From assembly GCA_012026795.1 (NCBI GenBank), contig VEPM01000017.1, positions 1 through 64,000 of the forward strand: 64,000 bases of DNA. Reading direction: 5' to 3'. This DNA comes from Candidatus Methanoperedens sp. GTDB lineage: Archaea > Halobacteriota > Methanosarcinia > Methanosarcinales > Methanoperedenaceae. Below, piece after piece: positions 44,508-53,006 of this stretch. The notes under the pieces were generated by a model that saw nothing but the letters and a program-made list of their open reading frames with translations, searched no databases and had not been told where the DNA came from. The position numbers were made by a program, and so were the translations under genes. Each line of letters opens with the position of its first letter. The first letter of the stretch is position 1.

Positions 44508-45890
44508 CTACTGTTCGGTCTTTAATAGATCTCCGTAAATCCAGCCCTCGCTGAACGTTATACCCTTTTCTATTAAGAACTCCCTTATTTTATCAGGGTC
44601 TTTTATACGTTTAAATTTTGATTCTCCTTGTTCTATTTCGACAAGAATAATATTATTTAGCTCTGTCATATCAACTACAACAGGCGAATGGGTGGTTATT
44701 ATTGCCTGTGTATCGCCTATTTTTATTGTATCCAAAATGAGTTCTAATGTTGAAGGATGCAGGGAATTCTCAATTTCATCGACTATAAGCAAAGGTGGTT
44801 TTAAGTAAATAGCTATCAGCAGCGCTAATAGCTTATAAAATCCATCGGAGGTGTTGGGTGGTAAAAGTTCAAAACCATCTTCAAAGAATTTTATCATGAC
44901 CCTACCGTCATCAGTAATATGTGGACGCACATCTATTTTTGGAAAAATCATTGAAAAAGGATTGTATATCTCTTCAGGAATTTTTCCTTCTTTGAGATAA
45001 ATGGTGTGATATACACTTGCAATATTGCTTCCATCTTCTTTGGGAATTTCTTCTCTTCTAAAAGGTTGAGGAACTTTCATTAGCCGAATATTGAGCGGAT
45101 ATAAAATCAATTGTTTGCTTAAAGTTGAAAGTATTGTTGTTGATGCATACGAAAAAAGTGGACCTTCTAAATGATAACCATCTTCTTTGTCATAGATAAC
45201 CGGACATAATGTTGTAATTGACTCAGATTTTTCATCTTTTCCGAAACGTCTCGGAGCAACAATGTGGGATATCATATACAGGTTCAATGTTTTTTTTTCG
45301 GTAAGCCTACGCCCCTCCCATGACATATTTCTGATTGAATCGAAAAGCCTCTGTTCTATATCAACCCGAATTTTTTTCTCTTTTATTAATTGATTCTTCT
45401 CCTTTTTTAGTGTCTTTTTAGCTCCGTAGAATCCTCCATGCATTGATTTATATCCATTTAAGTTTCTAATAATAGTTTCTATAAAATCAGTATCATGAAT
45501 GATCAATAGCCATTCGCCTTCTTTTTCAAACTTCACATATCCTTTAATATCTAAAACTTCTCGCAAAATCTGGAATTTCTGCCCAACTCCAGTAAAACTT
45601 GTCTCAAAATAGACATCATAACCTTCAATATCAAAAAGCAGCCCAATAATTATGGGCAATTCTTCCTTTCTCTGCCATACGACATTGTCATAACCCCACC
45701 ATTCTAAAAATGGGAAACTCTCTTTATCTGCATAAATCTTTTTCAATAACCTGAATGCTTCAATTAAATTTGATTTCCCCGAAGCATTAGCCCCCACAAC
45801 TACATTCATCTTTCCAATATCGATTTCACAATCATGAAGACTTTTGAAATTCTTAATAAAAACCTTCTTTAGAGACGATTTTACCATCAA
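44508..45890 (-). CDS. AAA15/OLD-like ABC-type ATPase
   Basis: A 460-residue SMC/ABC-family ATPase. Walker A is GANASGKSN (about residues 33-41) after the FKNFKSLHDCEIDIG strand. The C-terminal half has the signature-like region PPNTSDGFYKLLALL, Walker B LLIVDEIENSLHP and the switch histidine in ITTHSPVVV. It lacks the fused TOPRIM domain of classical OLD proteins; that activity seems to sit in the next gene. A phage-defence role is suggested by this pairing but not shown. Confidence 0.8.
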   Translation of the reverse strand: MMVKSSLKKVFIKNFKSLHDCEIDIGKMNVVVGANASGKSNLIEAFRLLKKIYADKESFPFLEWWGYDNVVWQRKEELPIIIGLLFDIEGYDVYFETSFTGVGQKFQILREVLDIKGYVKFEKEGEWLLIIHDTDFIETIIRNLNGYKSMHGGFYGAKKTLKKEKNQLIKEKKIRVDIEQRLFDSIRNMSWEGRRLTEKKTLNLYMISHIVAPRRFGKDEKSESITTLCPVIYDKEDGYHLEGPLFSYASTTILSTLSKQLILYPLNIRLMKVPQPFRREEIPKEDGSNIASVYHTIYLKEGKIPEEIYNPFSMIFPKIDVRPHITDDGRVMIKFFEDGFELLPPNTSDGFYKLLALLIAIYLKPPLLIVDEIENSLHPSTLELILDTIKIGDTQAIITTHSPVVVDMTELNNIILVEIEQGESKFKRIKDPDKIREFLIEKGITFSEGWIYGDLLKTEQ

Positions 45891-45969
45891 AGCATAATTT
45901 AAAGAGCATACTATTTAAATTTTTGTAATAAAAAATAACAAAAACTATACTAAGAGAACCGATACAAAC

Positions 45970-47895
45970 TCACATTTCCTTCCTCAGCTTCGCTATCCTG
46001 TCCCTTATCTTAGCTGCCTTCTCAAACTCCTGGCTCTTGGCAGCCCGATGCATCTCAGCTTCAAGCTCCACAATATAATTGAAAATCTCCTCTCTGGGCG
46101 GCGCCTCTTCGGTTACCGCGCGCGGCTCAACAGACTTCTGTATGGTCTGCGGCGTAATGTTATGCTCCTTATTATATTCAATCTGCATCGTCCGCCTTCT
46201 GTTTGTCTCATCTATCGCTCTTTGCATCGAACCAGTCATTGTGTCTGCATACATCACCACTTTCCCCTCAACATTTCTTGAAGTCCTGCCTATTGTCTGC
46301 AAAAGTGATCGGCCAGAACGCAAAAAACCTTCCTTGTCAGCATCAAGGACAGCAACAAGCGCGACTTCAGGCAGGTCAAGCCCTTCACGAAGCAGGTTGA
46401 TCCCCACAAGCACATCGAACTCACCAAGGCGCAGCCCTCTGATTATCTCGATTCTCTCAAGCGTCTCTATCTCAGAATGCATGTATCGTGCTTTTATCCC
46501 GACTCCGAGAAGATATTCTGTAAGGTCTTCTGCCATTCTTTTTGTAAGAGTTGTAACAAGAATCCTGAATTTTTTTGCAGTCTTTGCGCGGATCTCCCCG
46601 ATCAGGTCATCGATCTGTCCTGTTATGGGTTTAACAATGATCTCAGGATCAACAAGCCCCGTGGGGCGGATGATCTGCTCCACGACCTGTGCGCTCATTG
46701 CAATCTCATAATCAGCAGGCGTTGCCGAAACATACAGCGCCTGGTTCACCCTTTCACTGAATTCATCGAATGTGAGCGGGCGGTTATCGTATGCTGACGG
46801 CAGCCTGAAACCGTAATTCACCAGAGATTCTTTTCGCGCATGATCCCCCGCCTGCATACCGCGTATTTGCGGGATGGTAACATGCGATTCATCGATCACT
46901 ATCAAAAAATCTTTCGGGAAATAATCCATAAGCGTGTACGCAGGCTCACCCTCTCTTCGGCCATCCATGTGGCGGCTGTAATTTTCTATTCCCTGGCAGT
47001 ACCCGATCTCATGCATCATCTCGATATCGAATTTCGTTCTCTGCTCAAGACGCGCTGCTTCCAGTATTTTTCCAGTTCGCTTTAGTTCCTGTAATCTTCC
47101 TTTAAGTTCTTCCTCTATTGATTCGATAGCAACGTCGATCTTTTCCTGAGGCATAACGAAATGCTTGGCAGGATAGATGACAAGGGCGTCTTTTTCCATG
47201 ATAATTTTTCCTGTCAGCGGGTCAAATTCCGAGATGCGTTCTATCTCATCACCGAACAATTCGATCCTGACACCGGTTGATGCATAAGACGGAAATACTT
47301 CGATCGTATCACCGCGCGCCCGGAATTTTCCAGTGCTGAAATCAAGGTCATTTCGTTCATATTGCATGTCCACAAGCCTTGAAAGTATTACCTTTCGCGG
47401 CGCTTCATCTCCTTTTTTAAGGAGAATGGACATATCACGCCATTCCTGCGGCGACCCGATGCCATAAATGCAGGAAACGCTTGCTACAACAATAACATCC
47501 TTCCGCTCGAACAGCGACCGGGTTGCTGAAAGGCGCATCCTGTTGATCTCCTCGTTTATGGAAGCGTCTTTTTCAATATAGGTATCAGTCTGGGGGATAT
47601 AGGCTTCAGGCTGGTAGTAATCATAATAGCTTACAAAGTACTCAACTGCATTTTCGGGAAAAAAGGCTTTGAATTCGGAATAAAGCTGTGCTGCAAGGGT
47701 CTTGTTATGTGAAATGACAAGAGTCGGACGCTGGATATTCCGGATAACGTTGGCGACAGTGAAGGTTTTCCCCGAACCTGTCACACCAAGAAGTGTCTGG
47801 TGCTTCATACCCTGATTAAGACCCAGGATCAGTTTCTCTATGGCTTTTACCTGGTCGCCTTTTGGTTCAAATACTGATGTGAGTTTAAATGACAA
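45970..47895 (-). CDS. uvrB: UvrABC excinuclease subunit B
   Basis: A 641-residue UvrB. Walker A is [10 protein letters not shown], the damage-binding beta-hairpin is [17 protein letters not shown], the DEAD-type box is VIDESHV, and motif VI is [13 protein letters not shown] motif ([20 protein letters not shown]) ends the protein and binds UvrA or UvrC. The system is bacterial in origin and is found in mesophilic methanogen-type archaea. UvrA and UvrC are not in the window. Promoter elements shared with the divergent permease lie at 47896-47984. Confidence 0.95.
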   Translation of the reverse strand: MSFKLTSVFEPKGDQVKAIEKLILGLNQGMKHQTLLGVTGSGKTFTVANVIRNIQRPTLVISHNKTLAAQLYSEFKAFFPENAVEYFVSYYDYYQPEAYIPQTDTYIEKDASINEEINRMRLSATRSLFERKDVIVVASVSCIYGIGSPQEWRDMSILLKKGDEAPRKVILSRLVDMQYERNDLDFSTGKFRARGDTIEVFPSYASTGVRIELFGDEIERISEFDPLTGKIIMEKDALVIYPAKHFVMPQEKIDVAIESIEEELKGRLQELKRTGKILEAARLEQRTKFDIEMMHEIGYCQGIENYSRHMDGRREGEPAYTLMDYFPKDFLIVIDESHVTIPQIRGMQAGDHARKESLVNYGFRLPSAYDNRPLTFDEFSERVNQALYVSATPADYEIAMSAQVVEQIIRPTGLVDPEIIVKPITGQIDDLIGEIRAKTAKKFRILVTTLTKRMAEDLTEYLLGVGIKARYMHSEIETLERIEIIRGLRLGEFDVLVGINLLREGLDLPEVALVAVLDADKEGFLRSGRSLLQTIGRTSRNVEGKVVMYADTMTGSMQRAIDETNRRRTMQIEYNKEHNITPQTIQKSVEPRAVTEEAPPREEIFNYIVELEAEMHRAAKSQEFEKAAKIRDRIAKLRKEM

Positions 47896-47984
47896 TGTTA
47901 TCCCTTCAGCTTAGGTTTATTCAATTGTGATATAATTAATACTTCTTATTACATAGTATTCATCATAAAACAGGTGGCAAGGTC

Positions 47985-49424
47985 ATGGGCTCGAATAAGA
48001 ATACTGGTCATGCTAAAGACAGGTTCAGGGAAGATTTGACTTTCTTCGATTTAACTAATATTATTATCGGTTCGATTGTTGGGGCTGATATTTATATAGC
48101 ATCTGCATTGACGGCCGGGATGATCGGGCCTTTTTCAATAATCGTCTGGATTATCGCAGGTATAATGGCCACAATAATAGCACTGGTTTTTGCTTACTGT
48201 AGTTATTATGTTCCGAAGGTGGGAGGACCTTTTGCTTTTGTTTCTTATGCTTTTGATGATTTTTTTGGTTTCCTTACAGGCTGGAGCATGTGGATTGCAG
48301 AAATCCTTGCATTACCGGTTTTTGCCATAGCGTTTGTACAATACCTGCAATATTTTCTTCCCCTGGATCCTGTCCAGCAAATTCTCGTAAAAGGACTGTT
48401 CGTGTTTGTTTTAACTTTTATAAATATAATTGGAGTTAAAGCTGCAGGAAAAGTCAATGACGTTTTGACAGTTGTTAAGCTAATCCCGCTAATTTTATTG
48501 GTCTTCGGGGGGATTTTCTTTTTCATATTTAACCCAAAAATCCTTGTTACAAATTATACACCGTTAGCCCCGCTTGGTTTGGATAATTTCGGGGCTGCCC
48601 TGGTGCTGGTATTCTGGGCATACGCCGGATTTGAACTGGGTACGCTGCCTGCAAGTGAAGTTAAGGACCCAAAAAGGACGATACCAAAAGCGATAGCAAC
48701 CGGAATGATGATTGTCACGGCATTTTACCTATTTACTAATTTTGTCATTTATGGGGCAATCAAATGGTCTGCTTTAGCAGCGACTTCAACTCCCCTGGTT
48801 GATGTCGCATCAGTAATTTTTGGCGCGGTTGGAGCTTTAATTATGGCTACAGGGGCTTTATTATCAGTATCTGGGTCTGATGAAGCAAATATCCTCACCA
48901 CCGCACGATTATCATATGCAATGTCTATTGATGGCTTATTTCCCGGGATATTTTCTAAAATCCACACAAGCTTCGGCACACCATATATGGCATTATTGAT
49001 CCATGGGATTATTGCATTTACATTGTCCATTTTTTCCGGATTACACGGATTGATCTCGTTTTCTGTTTTTAATCTTGCATTCTCGTACCTGCTAACCTGT
49101 CTTGCCCTGATCATACTAAAAAAACGTACAGAAAAAGGTTTATATGGGCAAAATATTTTACCCTGGATCGGTATCGGGGTATGTCTATATCTTCTTTATT
49201 CCACATCCATATTCGATAAGGTTGTTGGTTCGGCGTTAATATTCTTCGGTATCTTCCTGTATGTGTTTTTTTCACCAAAAACGGATATACGCCATCTGAA
49301 AGAGTTATTTATTTCCGAAGAAAATATTTTTATACGGAGAATGGAAAGGAAAGAGCGGTTCTTGGCAAATTTTATAAGATTGCTGCGTAAAGCTTATAGA
49401 AAGTTTAGGCAATTTAGTGTTTGA
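47985..49424 (+). CDS. APC-family amino acid permease
   Basis: A 479-residue transporter with about twelve hydrophobic segments. The first has the helix-1 break pattern IIGSIVGADIYIASAL; VGGPFAFVSYAFDDFFGFLTGW and EVKDPKRTIPKAIATG are further APC marks. It likely imports an amino acid or polyamine with a cation; specificity is not readable. GGTGG precedes the ATG. It is divergent from uvrB. A T-rich stretch near 49516-49531 follows. Confidence 0.85.
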   Translation: MGSNKNTGHAKDRFREDLTFFDLTNIIIGSIVGADIYIASALTAGMIGPFSIIVWIIAGIMATIIALVFAYCSYYVPKVGGPFAFVSYAFDDFFGFLTGWSMWIAEILALPVFAIAFVQYLQYFLPLDPVQQILVKGLFVFVLTFINIIGVKAAGKVNDVLTVVKLIPLILLVFGGIFFFIFNPKILVTNYTPLAPLGLDNFGAALVLVFWAYAGFELGTLPASEVKDPKRTIPKAIATGMMIVTAFYLFTNFVIYGAIKWSALAATSTPLVDVASVIFGAVGALIMATGALLSVSGSDEANILTTARLSYAMSIDGLFPGIFSKIHTSFGTPYMALLIHGIIAFTLSIFSGLHGLISFSVFNLAFSYLLTCLALIILKKRTEKGLYGQNILPWIGIGVCLYLLYSTSIFDKVVGSALIFFGIFLYVFFSPKTDIRHLKELFISEENIFIRRMERKERFLANFIRLLRKAYRKFRQFSV

Positions 49425-49515
49425 TGGTATCTAACAGGCGGCTGTCACAAATTCAGGTTTCCAAGCAATGATCAAATATTCAGACAAGCTCTAAGAAATA
49501 TGTACCCTCTTCATG

Positions 49516-49531
49516 TTTCTTTTTCTTAATC
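49516..49531 (+). terminator. T-rich terminator after the permease
   Basis: TTTCTTTTTCTTAAT in the convergent spacer is consistent with archaeal oligo-T termination of the permease mRNA, about 95 nt after its stop. Confidence 0.35.
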
Positions 49532-49574
49532 TTGTCCTCTTTTCGCCGGACCACAGGATTTACGGATGCGGCTT

Positions 49575-52424
49575 CTAAAATCCGTATTTGTCCTTTCTCA
49601 GTCGGAATGCTTTCTCTCCTCCTTCCATTACGGAAGTGATTTCATTTCTAACTGCTTTTTTATCAATTGCACCTTCTTCTTTTAATATTCCTCTTGTTTG
49701 ACTTGTTGAATCTTTGTAATCACAGCAAATTACTAATTCAGCATCTCCATTAACAACAAGATTTGCATTATGACTTGTAAACACTAATTGCCTTTTCTTT
49801 TTTGCATCCCAAATGTTTTTTATTATTTGGTCAATTGCTCTGTTGTCAATATCATCTTCAGGCTGGTCAATAAGAAGCGGAATTCCTGACTGATTTAATA
49901 AAACTGTCAAAAGTGCTGTTGCTTGTTGGCCTGCCGATGCTGCCGCAAATGGAATAACATCATCAAGTTTATTATTGTTTTTGTAATAAAATTCAGGATT
50001 AAATTCTAACTCATTTGTAGATAACCTCAACCAATCATCTGTTGAAATTTTACTACATATTTTTGATTTCTGTTCTTCGGTAAATTTACAAGATGTCAGA
50101 ATTGGAGTTTCAGGAATTTTCAATGTTTTATCATCTGAAACTTTTAGTTCGACTAACAATCTAAATTCCTCTAAAACTGAAATGTATTCTTTAATTGGTT
50201 CTTTTGATTGTTTGATATGCTCAATTATTGCATCAATTTTTTCTTCTCTAATTCTTGTTCCTTCAAAAATATTTTTCAGTTGCGTTTTGAAAGGTTGGAA
50301 ATTAATGCTCTTTGTTACTTCGGCTTTTATCAAATTATTTGATAATTGTGTAAACTGTTTTGCTTGTTCATTTAATAACGAAACCTTATCTGTATGAAAT
50401 TTTACCCAATTTTGCCTTTGAATATTAAAATCATTTTCAAAATTTCCAATTTCTTTAATAAGTGATTTTTTGTCCGAAACTTCTTTATTAATTCCACTTA
50501 TTTCCTTTTCAATTTGCTGAATTTCATGGAGCTGTTGTTTGCTTGATTGAGACTTGCTTTTTGCAATATCATAAGCAGCCTCAAAAGATTCTTTTTTCAA
50601 TCTCCATTCATCCAACATTGCATTGAGTTTATTCAAATATTCAGCACTAAAAATATTTTTTAATGTTTTTGCTGCTGTATTTATCTCAACAAATTTTGCT
50701 TCAACTTCTGCCGAAATATTTTGAATTAATTGTTTGTTTTCAATTTCGTCAACTTTTCTTAATGGTTCAGGATATAATTCAAGAAGTTTAAGAAGCTCAT
50801 CTGCTTTATTTTCAACTACACTTAATTCTTTTATAGAATTGTTTATTATGATTTGTTCTATTTCATATTTTGATTTCTTATTAATGGTCTCTTTGTCAGC
50901 ATCTGAAATTCCTTTTAGAGATTTTCGGATATTGTCAACTTGTGTATTTAATGACTGGAATTGAAGATTGAAGTTTTTAATCTCCTGTTCAATTTCTTTT
51001 TTTCTTATCAACTGATTATATGAACTTTTAAGTTTTGTTCCAGTTTCACTAAGTTGATATTTCAATGTATCTAATTGGCTAAGAATAGGTTGTTCAATAA
51101 ATCGTTTCAATTCCTCTGTCTTTACACCAACATCACTTAGCTGCTTTTGACTATATGATTGAATTGGAAGTAACTTACGAATATCTTCTTCTTTCACCTG
51201 CTGAAATTCATCTTCTCCGATTTTCAAAAGTATTTCTCGTCCAGAATTGCGCTTTACAACGTGAAGAATTCCATTCTTCTCCATTGTTATTCTTACTTCT
51301 CCATTTACATCAACCAAAGTTTTTTGAATTAATGCATTCCTTCTTTTTTCAATAACAGTTAGCTCATCATAATCAGCATTCTGAATTGTTTGGTCACATA
51401 ATCCCCATCTCAAATATTCCAGTATTGTTGATTTTCCGGTTCCTCTTCCGCCTATTAGAGCAGTATATTGTTTGTTGAAATCTATATTGAATGTTCCTAA
51501 AAATTTGGAAGTTGTAACATCAATTGATTTAATATAAATTTGAGGTAATTCAGGTTCAGTCTGTGAAATTCTGGATTCTTTCGCCAAACAAGCTTGTCGT
51601 ATTGCTTCTGCTGTTGGTTCTGCCCACTTAATCCATGTTGAATGTTGTCCGAATTCTCTGCCATCTTCAAAACGATTATCAGATGTTGAAATAACAGCAA
51701 TGGATTTGTTTCCATAATGAACATCACCACCATTGATTTTGTTTTGATAACCCGATTCAGTTGAAATAGCTTTGTCAACATAGCCACCAACGCAAGGCAT
51801 TTTTCTATAATGTTCTTGAAAACCTCGTCGCAAAATTGAATCCTGCCCATCTTTTCCGACATGAGGTAAAATAATATAGTGTCCACGACAATAAGCAAGT
51901 TCATCTAATTTTTTATGGAGATGCACTAAGTCGTTAATAATCGCTTGTGAGATTCTTTCGGTTTCTACTGTGGACTTTTCAAATTCATTTGTCGGTGTAA
52001 TCCCCAAAAAATTAATAACATAATCAAGATTGGCGTCACTAAAACCAGCATCAAAAATTAATAAACATTGACTTGCAGGATTTGCAAGAGTTAATTCAAT
52101 ACCTGGAAATATGGTTATTATCTTTTCAAATTGAGAATCAGCAATAAATGCTCGGTTTTCTTCTTCTGCAACCTCTCTAATAAGCTTTGTTGAAACTACA
52201 TCGTGATGGTCAGTTATAGCAATTGCATTGAGTCCGGCATTTCTGGCTTTAAGCAAATACTCTTTCGCAAACTGAATTCTGTCATCAGTTATTTGCTTTT
52301 TCGATTCAGCGGTTAATGTTTCAAGTGCATCTGGATTAACGCCAATTTGTTTTCCAGTCCAATTTCTATCTCTCGGACTATGAACTTGAAAATCGCACCT
52401 GTAAAAATGTGCTCCCTTATCCAT
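49575..52424 (-). CDS. TrlF-type PHP-domain/SMC-like ATPase
   Basis: A 949-residue protein. An N-terminal PHP phosphoesterase (about 1-290) has DFQVHSPRD, AIAITDHHD, FPGIEL and LPHVGKDGQ, which supply metal ligands. An ABC/SMC ATPase follows with Walker A GGRGTGKST (about 325). A long coiled-coil middle (about 430-750) and a C-terminal signature ASAGQQATALL and Walker B PLLIDQPEDDIDN complete it. TrlF-like proteins occur in defence islands and may cleave nucleic acids when triggered. The gene is conspicuously AT-rich with CAA/AAT-biased codons, unlike the genes around it, so recent transfer (possibly from Bacteroidota) is likely. Confidence 0.82.
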   Translation of the reverse strand: MDKGAHFYRCDFQVHSPRDRNWTGKQIGVNPDALETLTAESKKQITDDRIQFAKEYLLKARNAGLNAIAITDHHDVVSTKLIREVAEEENRAFIADSQFEKIITIFPGIELTLANPASQCLLIFDAGFSDANLDYVINFLGITPTNEFEKSTVETERISQAIINDLVHLHKKLDELAYCRGHYIILPHVGKDGQDSILRRGFQEHYRKMPCVGGYVDKAISTESGYQNKINGGDVHYGNKSIAVISTSDNRFEDGREFGQHSTWIKWAEPTAEAIRQACLAKESRISQTEPELPQIYIKSIDVTTSKFLGTFNIDFNKQYTALIGGRGTGKSTILEYLRWGLCDQTIQNADYDELTVIEKRRNALIQKTLVDVNGEVRITMEKNGILHVVKRNSGREILLKIGEDEFQQVKEEDIRKLLPIQSYSQKQLSDVGVKTEELKRFIEQPILSQLDTLKYQLSETGTKLKSSYNQLIRKKEIEQEIKNFNLQFQSLNTQVDNIRKSLKGISDADKETINKKSKYEIEQIIINNSIKELSVVENKADELLKLLELYPEPLRKVDEIENKQLIQNISAEVEAKFVEINTAAKTLKNIFSAEYLNKLNAMLDEWRLKKESFEAAYDIAKSKSQSSKQQLHEIQQIEKEISGINKEVSDKKSLIKEIGNFENDFNIQRQNWVKFHTDKVSLLNEQAKQFTQLSNNLIKAEVTKSINFQPFKTQLKNIFEGTRIREEKIDAIIEHIKQSKEPIKEYISVLEEFRLLVELKVSDDKTLKIPETPILTSCKFTEEQKSKICSKISTDDWLRLSTNELEFNPEFYYKNNNKLDDVIPFAAASAGQQATALLTVLLNQSGIPLLIDQPEDDIDNRAIDQIIKNIWDAKKKRQLVFTSHNANLVVNGDAELVICCDYKDSTSQTRGILKEEGAIDKKAVRNEITSVMEGGEKAFRLRKDKYGF

Positions 52425-52586
52425 AATAAAAACTCCTTTTGCGAAGCCCTATTTCGCATATGCATTCCTCTGGTCGAACTCTACAATCGTCAATCACTTT
52501 CTCCTCTTTTTATCTGTAAACTATTTGGATGACTTTAATCTTATCTGTGAAATGTTATGCTCATTTCATAAGGAGTTTATAGTTGT

Positions 52587-52679
52587 ATGAAACCAGAATC
52601 CAAACTCGCTGATTTTCACAAGCATATGAAATTTTATACAATTAACAGCAGCAGATATTATTCATTTCAAGGCGGATAA
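52587..52679 (+). other. 30-codon frame of doubtful status
   Basis: A plus-strand frame starting MKPESKLADFHKHMKFYTIN has AAGGAG (52570-52575) 11-12 bases before the ATG. It lies in the 580-nt gap between trlF and gltX (52425-53006). No family is recognised, and it may be a remnant. Confidence 0.25.
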
Positions 52680-52712
52680 TCTTAAAATAGTGACATTATA
52701 AAACCACAGGAT

Positions 52713-52892
52713 ATGAAGAAAGGCAGCTGTATAATAGTAAGAAATAATGGAAAAGATAATATTCTTGGAATAGTTGAGCATTTAAAGATTTTAAGTACAA
52801 TGGTAGAAATTCAAGTTCGATTACAAGAAATTAATGCTACAGAGGCGAAACATTTTAAAATTGATTTATATAGGAATGAGTTTGATTCATAG
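52713..52892 (+). CDS. Hypothetical 59-residue protein
   Basis: A small frame starting MKKGSCIIVRNNGKDNILGI and ending KIDLYRNEFDS with TAG. It is soluble with an alternating hydrophobic pattern that suggests a small beta-barrel like the 58-residue protein at 26294. Only a weak AGGA precedes the ATG. No family is recognised. It is in the gap between trlF and gltX. Confidence 0.4.
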   Translation: MKKGSCIIVRNNGKDNILGIVEHLKILSTMVEIQVRLQEINATEAKHFKIDLYRNEFDS

Positions 52893-53006
52893 TATATGAG
52901 AAATACTTTTTCCAATCCCGACGGTCAATTATTGTATATGTGCCAAGGTGAGCGCATGGCAATCCATGGGATATTAATGGACGCTAAACTATAAGTATGC
53001 ACTTTT

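Noticed and set aside
44508-45890. Full-length OLD nuclease or Gabija GajA
   Set aside because: The protein is too short and has no fused TOPRIM domain.
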